64,000 bases of DNA from Eublepharis macularius (lineage: Eukaryota; Chordata; Lepidosauria; Squamata; Eublepharidae). How positions within the stretch are numbered: the first letter of the stretch is position 1; each line of letters starts with the position of its first letter. The notes beneath the pieces are model-generated. The model was not told the DNA's origin, ran no database searches, and saw only the letters and a program-made list of their open reading frames with translations. Shown in pieces: positions 26,101-33,459 of the stretch. The stretch spans positions 159,520,397 through 159,584,396 of the forward strand of contig NC_072790.1 of assembly GCF_028583425.1 (NCBI RefSeq). The letters run 5' to 3'. The position numbers were made by a program, and so were the translations under genes.

Positions 26101-29100
26101 ATATAAGATGTATATTGATCAGTACATTCCGTCACACACAAGTATGGCATTTTGCTGGGGTATTTCCATGGCGGAAAGTCAAATTTAATTAAAGTGAGCC
26201 TCATTTGCTATAAATAATTCCAGGGTTGTTGTTTTTTTACTAACATTTCTAATTATAAAAAAAATACTGCCAAATGGTTTAAAGTGTTTGGCTTCTTGCT
26301 TCTGGGGTTATGAATGAGCTGTGGATTTGTACATTCTGTCCTCCCCTCTCATGTTATTTTTTTTCTCTGTATACCGTATTCAGTGCCAACCATAGTTTTT
26401 CAGATGGATGAAGTGGCCATAGTTTCTCAGATGGATGTGGTTTGCATTAAACATGAAAATAAGAGGATTGAGCATGTTGGTTTATCATAGAATTGGAAGG
26501 GGCCCTACAGACTATCTAGTGCAACCCCCTGCCCATTGCAGGAACAGCCTAAAGCAAGTATTTGTCCAGCTGCTCCTTGAAGACTGCCAATGACAGGGAA
26601 CGCACCACATCCCTAGGCAACCAATCTCACTTAACTTTAAGGTGGGTGTTGAATAGAGATGGTCACGAACTGGGAAAATGGTGGTTCCTGTTGGTTTGTG
26701 GTTCGTCGCAGTTCAGGAACCATGAACTTTCACAAACTTGCCCTAGTTTGCAGTTTGTCACTTTTGGAGGCCCAAAAATGGCCCCCTTCACAGTCAGAGA
26801 TGCCAAACTCACACGGAGTCTTGAGCAGGCTCTCTTCCAGCCACCCTCCAAGTTTGGTGAAGAGTGCATTTCAGATGTCCAAGTTATAGACCCTCAAAGC
26901 GGGTGCCCCCAGGAAAGTTCCAAGGAAATGCCAATTGGCTTGCATTGGCTCTATTGGAATACATTACAGGCAACACCAAAAAGTTACAGGATGGAGTCAG
27001 AGAATCTTCCTCTGAGAATGGAATGACAACCCCCAGGTGTGGGTTCTTCTGACAGTGGCCACCTCTTCCTCGCAGGCCTCCTTCCTTCAGAGACCATGGG
27101 CTCCTGAGGTGGAGGTGGCCAACTGGTGATGTGGGTTCCTCTGACAGTGGGTGCCCCCTTGTCACGTGCCCAGGAGGCGGTTACACACATCCCTTCCTCC
27201 CCCCCGGGGGTGATGGGCTCCTGGCGATGGAGGGGGACACCTGGATGAGATGGGTTTTGTCACTGGCTGCCCCCTCCTTATGGGCCCGGGAGGCGGTCAA
27301 CGGACTGCCTCCCTTCCTTCCCCTGGAACCCACTTCACTGACGAGTCGGCTGCCAGGGAGGCCTTCCCCACGCCTGGAGAAAGAGACTCCAATCCCCGTT
27401 GCAGGGTGTGCGTTCGCACCATGCAAGGAAGCCAGCAATGGCCACCATCAGAGGAACCCACCTCACCGACGGGATGGCCGCCAGCCAGGGAGGCCTACTT
27501 CACCCCTGGGGAAGGAGACTCCAATCCCCCTTGCAGGGGAGTGCGTTTGCACAGTGCAAGGAAGCCAGCAATGGCCACCATCAGAGGAACCCACCTCACC
27601 GATGGGATGGCCGCCAGCAAGGGAGGCCTTCCTCATCCCTGGGGAAGGAAACTCCAATCCCCCTTGCGGGGAGGGGTGCATGTGCACCATGCAAGGAAGC
27701 CAGAAAGGCAGTTCCAGTTTCTTTTGTGGGGGACCGCCTCCTCCCAGGAACATGATGGAGACAAAAAGACGTCCAGTGGCAAAACCCACCTCATCGATGG
27801 CATGCCCGCAATGGAACAAAACAAATGCCTTCCCCACCATCGGTGAAGGCGATTCAAGGTCGCCTTCCAGGGAAGCCGCTTCCTCCCTGGGAATGTGATG
27901 GAGACAAAAGGCGGTCCCACCTACAGAGGAGTTGTGGATACTGGCATGATCAACCTTACCAATGGGGTGCCTGCAACAGGACTGAATGGATGCCTTCCCC
28001 ACTGTCGGGGAAGATGATTCGAATTCCTCCTCCGAGGTGGGCTGCCTCCCCCCCCCAGGGAACTTAATGGTCCCTGAGGCTGGCAGCGGCCCAGAGAATG
28101 GGGTGGGATCAGAGCCTTAACCCATCACCTAGGTCAGGGCTCTGAACAGGTGCTCTTAACAAGAATGATACTGTAAATAAATGACAGTATTCTGTGAGAC
28201 CTCAGGTGAGGAACCCACAATGCTTGACCTCAGAGTCTGGCAGTGGCACCGAGACTGGGGAGGGGTCATACCCTGGTGGTCTGGTCTACAAGGAATTTTG
28301 GGTGGCCCAGGACCTGACGGTAGGCGACTGAGTCTAGCAGTGGCACAGAGACGGGGTGGTTCAGAGCCCTGATATCTCCCCAAGGTCCAGGGAGGGGTAG
28401 ACCAGCAGAGGGAGGTTGACCTTTATGAAGGCCAATTGATCCACCAGGGTTGTTTCTAGGCATCAGCGGCAGGGACAGAGGATGTGTCCCAGGTGGGAGA
28501 ATACCCGCTTGCTCTGGACAGTGGGGGTGGGGGGCAGGAGTGGATGTTCACAGTAGCAGACGACAGGTCCAGCCAGATGATAGCTTTGCATGTCCAATAC
28601 TCCAGGGAATTGGAGTCGGGGGGCTTGGCAAGGTACTCTCACATCATCACGTCTGCCAAGTCCTCCACAGAGACATGGCTGGCCTCCCTGATGCCACCAA
28701 CCTCCCAGCTCACCACCGAGGACCAGTAGGGGGGGATCCCTGTTGTGTGGGCTCTCATGATCTGGGGACGTTGGGCTGCAGATCGTTGAGAGCCTCCTCC
28801 ACCTCTTCCATGCCCTCTTTCCTCCAGCCACATGCAACCTGCACACCCCTCTGTGGAGGTCCTTCTTCCATTGCTGGAGCTCAGCGTTACCCATGGTGAT
28901 GCTACCCTTTATATGGGGGTCGCAGATGCAGGCCAGTCTGTACACCCCCCTTGGCAGAGAGGATGCAAGCAGGTGGCCACGTCTGCTTGCAACCTTCGCA
29001 TCAAGTCCCTGACCCAGGGGAGAAGAGCTTCCCCCTGCTCCAGTTCTTTGGCCACTGCCTGGTCCAGCCCGTGGATCAGGGGAATGATCCACACAGGTTG

Positions 29101-32100
29101 GTGGTGTCCTGAAACAGCTTCAGGACACAAACCATTTGGGAGAGGGCTAGCCAGTTTGTGGAGCTGATGCTGAGCTCCTATCCCCCCCTGCAGAATGGGC
29201 ACCAAGGACATGATATCCTGCACTACAATTTTTTGCACTAGCAGACGAGCTATCATCAGGTAGGTGGAGTGCCAACAGGTGGCCATGTCCTGGAAGAGCT
29301 AGTGCTCAGGATCTCCCCCTGCCTCTCATGCAGCTGGCAGGAAGACTTAATGCTGCAGGAAAAGTGGGCAGCCAGATGCCAGCAGCTGTCCAACAAGGTG
29401 TGCCATGTCCAACGTTCCCTGGTCCCAGGTGAGCTTGATGGTGCTACCCAGCCCAAGAGCATTCCTCATGGTCAGGTGCAGCTTATGCACCAGGCAGACA
29501 ATGCTCTCAAGGGACGCCTCATTCAGGGCTGGCACCATGTTTCTACCTTCATCCGTGACCATGTAGCCATGGACGACAACACCCGCAAGCACCCACTCCC
29601 TCAGTCTAGCCTTGATCATGGTGGCAAATGTTCTTCCCCATGTGATCTGCATCCATTCCCTCATGCCTGGAGCCAGGGTAGATAAAAATTAATGGTTTTT
29701 TTTAAACAAATCAAAAAAATTGGATTTTTTAAATTTAAATTGGATTTTTTTTATTTAAATCGGATTTTTTAAAATAAAATGCTTTTTGAGGAAAATATAT
29801 TACCATCCAAAGGTTATTCCATCATGAAATAAAGATTAGTTTTTAATTATGTAGAATAAGGCTGTATATGTTTAATTTTTTTGGTAAATAAATTCCATTA
29901 ATCCATTCACAATGTCATGCTCTTCCAGAGGTTTTTGTAAGATTATTGAGCAGTTTCTCTGCCTACAAGATATTATCACAGATGCTTGGTTTTGCAGTTC
30001 TCAAAACTGAATTTGTGTCAGCTCAGCAGAGATCACATGCCTCTTCTTCACAGCAAAAATGTTATAACATGAACAGAGTTGAGAAAAAGACCTTAATCCT
30101 GTTGTTCTACAAACCTATGAAGACAGAATCAACAGTTTCAAGAAGTTCAGTGAATAGAAACAATATTTTTCTGATTGTTTGGAGTGGAATAGATCTGCAC
30201 AAGAAGAAACTAAGTGTGAGGAGGGAGGGGCAAGCAGTACAAAATGAAAGTGAAACTTTTTGAGCACAATCCTGCACAAGTCTTTGGATCTTTTGTGTGT
30301 ATGACCTGAGGTTTATCACATTCTTTCCTTGGAGGAAAAAACCTATAATGGCAGCAGGCCGTAAAAGAGACCCAGTTTGGGAATACTTTAATGAAGTTCC
30401 TTTACCTATCGGTAAGGCAGGCATCTACTTGCATATTAAAGTTATACCAGCAAGAATTAGTCTTTATGTAGAAAACTATAATTTAAATCAAGCCTTAATG
30501 ACTAGTGATTTAAATCGTGATTTAAATCAGTTTGATTTAAATCAAATCCACCCTGCCTGGAGCAGAACCGCTCTGTAGCCTGACGCGAGGGCTGTCCCCT
30601 CCTCCCAGGGCCCTGATTTGCGCCTGGTACTCCAGAGGTCCTCTGGTTGCCACCAGTGGGCAGTGAGGGCAAGGTAGCCATGCTGATGGCTGCTTCAGAG
30701 ATCTGCTGTGAAATGCATAGTCTGCCCTTTTGCATACGACAGCTGTTTCCTGACCAGCTCTGCCACACAGTGGTAGATGGCGGGCAAGAATCGTTGTCCA
30801 ACAGTCCGCCGCAAGGGCATATTAAACCAGGGGGTGAAATGATGCAGTAGCCGCCGAAAGCTCACATCCTCCACCACGGACAAAGGTAGTCCATCCAGGG
30901 CAATCATCTCAGCCACCACGCAAATGCCTGCCTCCTGAGCCCTCCCTCTGTTTCTTTTGCTTGGCACAACCGACCCCAAGGGAACAACCTCCTGAAGGGT
31001 AGCCTGCCTGGAAATTCTTCTTCCACCCACAGCACTCTCAGTGCAAGACTTCCTCAGGGTGGACTCCTGTTCCCCTTCTCTCTACTCAGAAGCCCTCTTC
31101 GTCCCCCCACTGGATGGTTCTAGTTGCTCTAGAGCCCTCAGCCAAGGAACCCACTAGGCTTGGCCCCAGAGCCTGGCATCTGGCGTTCATTGGTGTTCCC
31201 AGGGTGGTAGAAGGTCTGTAGATGCCCATCCCCTCCGTTGGCTAGGGAATAGATAGATTGGTGCCATGCTGTCTGGATTCATGAACTGAATACGACCTGA
31301 ACAAACCACCCTAAATGTCATCGCGGTTCGTCAAAAACACACTCCCATGAACCGCTGGTTCACAATCCAAGAGACAGCTCAGTTCGAGCTGAACTTTGGT
31401 TCGTATTTCAGTTCGTGTCCATCTCTAGTCTTCACCAGCTATGGCTTTAAAGGATCATTTGAATTATCTGTATTCAAATTTGCTCGTGTGTATCTGCTAA
31501 TATTTGGTATCATCTGTACTTCCTTTTAAGTGTATTAAAGTATTATAGAAATATGCCCCTTCATGAGCAACTGAAACCTATTATCAGATAAAGACATAAT
31601 AGAAAACATGACATTTTATTATTCTGCTCCTCTTTTCCAAGAGAATATTACTGTGAAACAGAAACTTGCTGGTTATAGTGAAGAAATGTTTATGGCAGTC
31701 ACAGTATCGTTACATATTTGTAAGGATGTGTGCTCCTATGGCAGGCTTATTATTCTTAAGTCCTAACTATAGTGTATGGCCTCAAACAACTCTTGGAAAA
31801 AAGAGTTGGAGAGTGGTATGACGTTGGTAAGAGACAGGTATGAAATTAAAAGGAGACAGAATTCTGATGGTAACTGCACAGAGTGGCTAAAACAGCTTGG
31901 GTGGCAGACTTTATATAAATGAAAAGGACATTTACATAAAGTTCAGAATTGAGGTGTTGTTGGGAGATGCTTTATGTAATACTTTTACCCTAGTCTTGAA
32001 TGCAAAATAAAAATAATGATCATATAATTAGGGGGGATGCTTTGTTTTGTTATCTTGTAGAGGCTGGTTATGTTGCTACACCTGTAGCCATGGTTCAGGC

Positions 32101-32360
32101 AGCTGTGGTACTTCTAAAGGAGAAGAGTTCTCTTCCTAAAGAGTGAGTCTTAATGTCCTTAGTGTGAAATATCTCTAGTTTTTATCTAGACTGTTTGAGC
32201 TACAGATTAAGGCCAGACTTAACATTAATGACAAATGTATGGCTGTTTTTACAGAGGTGGTGTCTATACTCCTGGAGCCGCATTCAGCAAAACAAAGCTT
32301 ATTGACAGACTTAACAAGCATGGAATTGAATTCTCTGTTATTAGCAAGCCTGAAGTGTGA
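1925..32360 (+). CDS. SCCPDH: Saccharopine dehydrogenase-like oxidoreductase, 12 exons, complete
   Basis: Twelve exons give an uninterrupted 429-codon reading frame (428 residues; human SCCPDH has 429). Exons: 1925-2111, 5199-5311, 8068-8148, 8908-9037, 11925-11974, 21127-21257, 23227-23344, 24000-24119, 24445-24501, 25593-25704, 32061-32142, 32255-32360. All junctions are GT/AG and every phase agrees. Residues 7-20 form a Rossmann nucleotide-binding start ([14 protein letters not shown]) with GxxGxxG at G13, G16, G19. A hydrophobic stretch at about residues 278-299, encoded by exon 8, fits a membrane or lipid-droplet hairpin. The C-terminus FSVISKPEV resembles the mammalian end. The family is named after fungal saccharopine reductase, but a catalytic role in vertebrates is not settled; the protein is reported at lipid droplets and other membranes. 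The ATG at 1925 is chosen because the Rossmann strand follows immediately. Confidence 0.95.
2112..5198 (+). other. SCCPDH intron 1, old repeats
   Basis: No exon is seen. Inverted CCAAT-type ATTGG motifs at about 2251 and 2299 may still belong to the promoter. At about 3100-3200 lies a worn copy of the repeat family that also occurs at 33.27 and 47.22 kb; its 3' part reads TAAGGTGCCACTGGACTTG. At 4195-4265 is another old repeat containing TTACTTCAAAGTAAGTGTGC, and its relative occurs near 25.76 kb. The acceptor before exon 2 has a good pyrimidine tract. Confidence 0.6.
5199..5311 (+). CDS. SCCPDH: SCCPDH exon 2
   Basis: Acceptor aatttcag, donor gtaagc. It encodes residues 63-100, including [20 protein letters not shown] and ending VLNCVGP, the strand after the second part of the Rossmann fold. 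It starts in phase 1 and ends in phase 0. Confidence 0.95.
5312..8067 (+). other. SCCPDH intron 2, no gene; purine-rich tract
   Basis: No coding exon is recognisable. At about 6550-6690 two imperfect copies of a ~67-bp unit lie in tandem (AAGGCAGCAAC at 6559, AAGACAGCAAC at 6626). From about 6690 to 6950 the + strand is almost only G and A with few pyrimidines. The long - strand open frame there is caused by this composition. The rest is AT-rich unique-looking sequence. Confidence 0.6.
6690..6950. repeat. Polypurine (GA-rich) tract
   Basis: About 260 bases with runs such as GGGGAGGGATAG and GGAAGAAGGGG, and pyrimidines only sporadically. Such tracts can adopt triplex or H-DNA structures, but nothing in the sequence proves function. 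Confidence 0.6.
8068..8148 (+). CDS. SCCPDH: SCCPDH exon 3
   Basis: Acceptor cctatag, donor gtatgt. An 81-nt, phase 0 exon encoding [19 protein letters not shown] and then IDISGEPQ (residues 101-127), the conserved segment after the cofactor fold that contains the ISGE motif. Confidence 0.95.
8908..9037 (+). CDS. SCCPDH: SCCPDH exon 4
   Basis: Acceptor ttttcag, donor gtgact. It encodes residues 128-170, including [18 protein letters not shown], a conserved segment of the saccharopine dehydrogenase-like family. It ends in phase 1. Confidence 0.95.
9556..11475 (-). mobile_element. CR1 LINE fragment, RT and 3' end
   Basis: Read on the - strand, the segment 11168-10744 encodes degraded CR1 reverse transcriptase, including [18 protein letters not shown], the FADD active-site region, followed by [20 protein letters not shown]. 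It resumes after an insertion as [13 protein letters not shown] (about 10350-10290). The 3' end at about 9556-9700 carries the typical CR1 tail (GTCATCTAGTCCAACC on the + strand). The element is 5' truncated, has lost its frame in places, and is interrupted by a TIR element at 10358-10743. It lies in intron 4 of SCCPDH. Confidence 0.85.
10358..10743. mobile_element. Non-autonomous hAT-like TIR element in CR1
   Basis: 386 bp with terminal inverted repeats: left TAGGGGTGTGCGATTCAG, right end the complement of TAGGAGTGTGTGATTTGG. The flanking 8-bp duplications are GTTACTAC (10350-10357) and GTTACCAC (10744-10751). It splits the CR1 LINE, so it is younger. Internally there is an imperfect tandem duplication (AAGCCCTGGGAAGT at about 10402 and 10514). 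No transposase is present. The 8-bp target duplication points to the hAT superfamily. Confidence 0.8.
11925..11974 (+). CDS. SCCPDH: SCCPDH exon 5 (micro-sized)
   Basis: A 50-nt exon encoding [17 protein letters not shown] (residues 171-187). The acceptor cttaaag is good, but the donor gttggt is weak, and the next exon is 9.15 kb away. Both phases (1 in, 0 out) agree with its neighbours. Confidence 0.9.
12070..12711 (-). mobile_element. LINE reverse-transcriptase remnant (left part)
   Basis: The - strand encodes degraded RT motifs: [14 protein letters not shown] (about 12640), [20 protein letters not shown] (about 12400) and [11 protein letters not shown] (about 12070-12120). The order and spacing match a non-LTR retrotransposon RT. 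A tRNA-SINE sits at 12118-12275 between motifs. The endonuclease part of the same element probably lies at 19.25-20.25 kb, beyond the SINE and L1 inserted here. Clade not assigned. Confidence 0.7.
12118..12275 (+). mobile_element. tRNA-derived SINE, diverged
   Basis: Contains GGTTCAAATCCCACTACC-like B-box sequence and the characteristic GAGTAAGCCACTTCTCTCAG segment, followed by GTGGGGATAATAATAACACT. It is an older relative of the Sauria SINE at 12712. It lies within the LINE RT remnant. Confidence 0.7.
12712..12860 (+). mobile_element. Sauria SINE, 5' half
   Basis: Starts near GTTTGGTGTAGTGGTTAAGA, an A-box-like tRNA promoter, with the B box GGTTTGATTCCCCAC. The body TGACCTTGGGCTAGTCACAG is typical of squamate Sauria SINEs. 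It is cut at CCTCACAGGGTGATTGTT by the L1 insertion and continues at 19010. Confidence 0.85.
13544..17305 (-). pseudogene. L1 ORF2: endonuclease-reverse transcriptase, one stop
   Basis: From the ATG at 17305 there are 799 open codons, one TGA at 14908-14906, then 453 further codons in the same frame to the natural end at 13544 (1253 codons between start and final stop). The apurinic-type endonuclease occupies about residues 1-235: [32 protein letters not shown]. The reverse transcriptase includes [28 protein letters not shown] and the active site FADDIML. The C-terminal domain has a Cys/His cluster, [18 protein letters not shown]. The TGA sits in the segment just before [12 protein letters not shown], where related L1s have tryptophan, so TGG to TGA is the likely change. 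The start codon overlaps the ORF1 stop. As it stands the protein is truncated after the RT core. Confidence 0.92.
17302..18096 (-). CDS. L1 ORF1 RNA-binding protein
   Basis: 264 residues, fully open. Residues about 1-105 are a charged, heptad-rich coiled coil ([20 protein letters not shown] onward), which in L1 ORF1p forms trimers. Residues about 110-200 match the L1 RRM-like domain ([20 protein letters not shown], then [20 protein letters not shown]), and the C-terminal domain follows with basic residues ([15 protein letters not shown]). The protein binds L1 RNA as a chaperone in the ribonucleoprotein particle. Its TGA stop overlaps the ORF2 ATG as ATGA, which suggests ORF2 translation by termination-reinitiation in this lineage. 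Confidence 0.9.
   Translation of the reverse strand: MSKKEWQSAIENLDKNLDKKLVDMIKELKDTKLELIKEVKEVTQTVKSELSEVKKGMETISSELQGTQQRVKTVEDAMENLIDTQQTEMRLVKGRMSVAETKHMEKQLRFRGLPEVEGKSAQEQMTEVLAEYLGKEEEEVVAILDVAYRVNSRIATQRKLPRDVIVQFTTRNMKERIVTKQFQDPLEIDGKTIIIMKELPRSVLLDRKKYKVLIQTLKDMNIRYRWELPEGVSFEFGGAKKRIRSEREMERFIKDNEKDLPTKL
18097..19009 (-). promoter_or_regulatory. L1 5' UTR / presumed internal promoter
   Basis: About 0.9 kb between the ORF1 start and the 5' target duplication. The outer part (about 18700-19009) is rich in G, C and CpG compared with the coding part, as expected of an L1 internal promoter. No long open frame belongs to it. Promoter activity is inferred from position and composition. 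Confidence 0.6.
19010..19118 (+). mobile_element. Sauria SINE, 3' half
   Basis: Continues from the target duplication with GTGGGGATAATAATAACATA, then CTCTGAGCGGGCATTAAGTT and GCGGTATATAAATC, ending in a TTATTAT tail. The same 3' tail, inverted, is present at 24129-24373. Confidence 0.85.
19250..20250 (-). mobile_element. LINE endonuclease remnant (right part)
   Basis: The - strand has scattered endonuclease-like peptides. Near 20060 is a motif resembling [13 protein letters not shown] with disruptions, and at 19864-19658 [14 protein letters not shown] and [13 protein letters not shown], which resemble the SxxDYxL end of a LINE endonuclease. Together with 12070-12711 it makes one decayed LINE that the SINE and L1 later split. 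Several stops and shifts are present. Confidence 0.6.
21127..21257 (+). CDS. SCCPDH: SCCPDH exon 6
   Basis: Acceptor ttttaacag, donor gtataa. It encodes residues 188-230, including [20 protein letters not shown] and ending KLKRR across the junction. It ends in phase 2. A Penelope-like element has landed in the intron so that its target duplication begins with the T of the donor GT (21259). Confidence 0.95.
21880..22784 (+). pseudogene. Penelope-like RT C-terminus with GIY-YIG endonuclease
   Basis: The frame is open to the stop at 22784 but lacks the reverse transcriptase core. It begins within the RT-linked segment ([16 protein letters not shown]), continues through [19 protein letters not shown], and contains the GIY-YIG nuclease start [18 protein letters not shown] followed by RIKEHERHC. 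These are Penelope-like signatures. Because the element is truncated, no functional enzyme can be made. Confidence 0.88.
22860..22898 (+). ncRNA. Hammerhead-ribozyme-like core in Penelope-like element
   Basis: CTGAAGA (22860-22866) is followed by a perfect 6-bp stem, GCCAGC/GCTGGC (22868-22873 with 22881-22886), then GAAA (22887-22890) and CGTC. This is the CUGANGA - stem II - GAAA layout of hammerhead ribozymes, which are known from Penelope-like elements. Stem III would be minimal, so self-cleavage of a single unit is uncertain. The inverted copy at 21363-21393 has GAAATG in place of GAAACG. Confidence 0.55.
23227..23344 (+). CDS. SCCPDH: SCCPDH exon 7
   Basis: Acceptor ttggcag, donor gtaagt. 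It encodes residues 231-270, beginning [20 protein letters not shown] and ending HTHSQETP. Phase 2 in, phase 0 out. Confidence 0.95.
24000..24119 (+). CDS. SCCPDH: SCCPDH exon 8, hydrophobic segment
   Basis: Acceptor ccacttag, donor gtaggt. Forty codons (residues 271-310), including [20 protein letters not shown], the main hydrophobic stretch of the protein, followed by basic [10 protein letters not shown]. This is the likely membrane or lipid-droplet anchor. Confidence 0.95.
24129..24373 (-). mobile_element. Sauria SINE in SCCPDH intron 8
   Basis: Reads on the - strand as a nearly complete Sauria SINE. The tRNA-like head is at 24373-24300 (complement of ACCACTACACCAAACTGGCT), the body includes the complement of CACAGTTCTC-type sequence, and the 3' tail at 24129 is AATAATAATAACATTCG. 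Intron 8 is only 325 nt, so the SINE is about three quarters of it. Confidence 0.9.
24445..24501 (+). CDS. SCCPDH: SCCPDH exon 9
   Basis: A 57-nt, phase 0 exon encoding [19 protein letters not shown] (residues 311-329). Acceptor tatttcag, donor gtaata. The segment F-S-x-G-x-F-T-K-x-G-P is conserved in the family. Confidence 0.95.
24502..25592 (+). other. SCCPDH intron 9, no gene
   Basis: Only a short (CAA)n run near 25189-25206 stands out. No exon or intact mobile element is recognised. Confidence 0.55.
25593..25704 (+). CDS. SCCPDH: SCCPDH exon 10
   Basis: Acceptor attgtag, donor gtagag. It encodes residues 330-366, beginning [20 protein letters not shown] and ending in the GP of CTQVKGP. 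It ends in phase 1. Confidence 0.95.
25880..26085 (+). mobile_element. tRNA-derived SINE, old
   Basis: Shows the order of a Sauria-type SINE in worn form: GTAGTGGTTAAGTAATTGAG, then CCAGGTGGCATTGGGTAAGC, then a tail with GGTGGGCACTGGAAGAGTGG and TATAAATGAAC. A second old repeat with GCTTAGGATTGCACTGTTA precedes it at about 25760-25805. Confidence 0.65.
26480..26653 (-). mobile_element. CR1 3' end fragment
   Basis: The + strand reads TCATAGAATTGGAAGGGGCC and then CTAGTGCAACCCCCTGCCC, the complement of the typical CR1 3' region. It is cut at 26653 by the large hAT element. Confidence 0.75.
27331..27750 (+). repeat. Tandem array of ~133-bp units inside hAT
   Basis: GGGAGGCC recurs at 27355, 27488 and 27621, exactly 133 bases apart. 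The shared body includes AGAGGAACCCACCTCACCGA, CCAGCAATGGCCACCATC and ACTCCAATCCCC. About three units are clear, and a decayed relative lies near 27870. The overlapping + strand open frames are by-products of the repeats. Confidence 0.85.
28463..31030 (-). pseudogene. Decayed hAT transposase (ZBED-like)
   Basis: On the - strand, the N-terminal part (31030-30695) reads [20 protein letters not shown] and then [20 protein letters not shown], the usual start of the hAT core. After the nested insertion, 29664-29347 gives [20 protein letters not shown], matching the VTDxGxN region around a catalytic aspartate. Frames 29462-28909 give SSCQLHERQ and [11 protein letters not shown], matching the TRWNST-type motif. 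Frameshifts and stops break it repeatedly. Confidence 0.8.
29674..30555 (+). mobile_element. Nested hAT deletion derivative
   Basis: 882 bp flanked by a perfect 8-bp duplication CCTGGAGC (29666-29673 and 30556-30563). The ends are CAGGGTAGAT and the complement CAGGGTGGAT, with AT-rich subterminal repeats of ATTTAAATC type. Near 30340-30420 the + strand encodes [20 protein letters not shown] and then GKAG, which resembles the BED-finger start of a hAT transposase. The rest of the transposase is missing. It interrupts the larger hAT at 26654-31427. Confidence 0.88.
31428..32060 (+). other. End of SCCPDH intron 10, nothing recognised
   Basis: AT-rich sequence leading to the acceptor tatcttgtag before exon 11. 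No exon or repeat is identified with confidence. Confidence 0.5.
32061..32142 (+). CDS. SCCPDH: SCCPDH exon 11
   Basis: An 82-nt exon, acceptor tcttgtag, donor gtgagt. It encodes [20 protein letters not shown] then EKSSLPK (residues 367-393), and enters in phase 1 and leaves in phase 2. Confidence 0.95.
32255..32360 (+). CDS. SCCPDH: SCCPDH exon 12 with stop
   Basis: Acceptor ttttacag. It encodes [20 protein letters not shown] and then [14 protein letters not shown] followed by TGA (32358-32360). Intron 11 is only 112 nt. The [10 protein letters not shown] motif is a family hallmark. Confidence 0.95.
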
Positions 32361-32453
32361 AATAAGATAAACATTCCAAAGAGACTGCATAACTACCCAG
32401 CCTCCATATGGTACTTGTATACCAAAAAAAGTTTAGTTAAGAATGCTAAATTT

Positions 32454-32459
32454 AATAAA
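32454..32459 (+). terminator. SCCPDH: Poly(A) signal AATAAA for SCCPDH
   Basis: Canonical AATAAA 94 bases after the stop codon. Further AATAAA hexamers at 32976-32981 and about 33129 could give longer 3' UTRs. Confidence 0.65.
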
Positions 32460-33265
32460 ATATTTACAAAGTAATTGTATGTCAATGTGAGAATCTGTTT
32501 TATACTGTTGCTTGCAATCGGTGTAAGATTATTACTATTAGAAATGTGTATGGGGGAAATTGCATTGCATTACTGCTTAATTACTGCTGATAGTGATATT
32601 TTAATTAGATTGGCATTGCTTGAATCGGAAAGAATGGATGAATAGGTTTACTTCAAATCTATAAATTTTCAGTGGGAATCAAGCTAACCGCAATAATCAT
32701 AGGTTAGTTTTTTAAAAAAATTGCTAGAATGGTCACTATGAAAGTAGTATATATACATACATAAACATTTAACTGTAAGTGAATTAATTGTGCCTTAGCT
32801 AAAGAAAAGAAACCAAGCTGTTTGTTGCTTTCCATGGGAATTAGTCACAAGTTACTAACTGGAATGAGGTCTCAGGTTTTTCTCTGCATGCCATTGTTCT
32901 TAGTGTTGGAGAAAGCAATATCATAATACTCTATGATTTTAATACTACCTTCTATAACGTAAATATTTTTAGCAAAATAAACATACATGATCAGTTGAAC
33001 TATGTCATTTATTTCTTAAATTTGGTAAGCTCAGGACAGGGAAAATATGGCACTAATATGCAACTTGAAAAGTTGCATCATCATCGTATGCAGCATCTCT
33101 CTTGACCTTCATTGTCATTTGTAGTTTAATAAAATATGGCATTAGATCTGCTTTCTTTCTGAATAACTTGTGTAGCTTACTTGATTACCGCCCTCATACA
33201 TAGCATGTTCAAAAGACATTGTTCCTTAGTGTTAATATATAGAGGGAAGATGGAATGTAGTAATT
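32460..33265. other. SCCPDH 3' flank / possible long 3' UTR
   Basis: AT-rich, with two more AATAAA hexamers. No open frame of note and no mobile element recognised. Confidence 0.5.
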
Positions 33266-33370
33266 GAAAAGAGCAAGAGTCCAGTAGCACCTATAAGATT
33301 TACAAAATTTGTGGTAGGATGTGAGCTTTCATGAGCCGCAGCTCACTTCTTCAGATACAGCTAGAATGCA
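33266..33370 (-). repeat. Interspersed repeat with intact hammerhead-like core
   Basis: On the - strand the order is CTGAAGA (33354-33348), a stem AGTGAGC/GCTCAT around the loop TGCG, GAAA (33330-33327), then a downstream body ending AGGTGCTACTGGACTCTTGC. The tail is shared with copies near 3.1 and 47.2 kb. The core is CUGANGA - stem II - GAAA. The family is widespread in amniotes, but I cannot name it with certainty. Confidence 0.6.
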
Positions 33371-33459
33371 AGTCCCTAAAGAACTTTATTTAAAAGATTT
33401 GTTAATAACTGGAGTTCAAAACTTTGTAAAATAAAAAGAATAGTAACGATTGGTGAACG

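Larger units (their letters stand above)
26654..31427 (-). mobile_element. Large hAT transposon, decayed, with nested hAT
   Basis: 4774 bp with 19-bp inverted ends: left TAGAGATGGTCACGAACTG, right complement TAGAGATGGACACGAACTG. The flanking 8-mers GTGTTGAA and GTCTTCAC match at 5 of 8 positions, so the target duplication is only tentative. It carries a decayed hAT transposase on the - strand, an internal 133-bp tandem array at 27.35-27.75 kb and a second hAT at 29674-30555. It lies in SCCPDH intron 10. Confidence 0.85.

Noticed and set aside
27131..28002. Several overlapping long frames on both strands
   Set aside because: They fall in the 133-bp tandem array of the hAT element and arise from the repeat.
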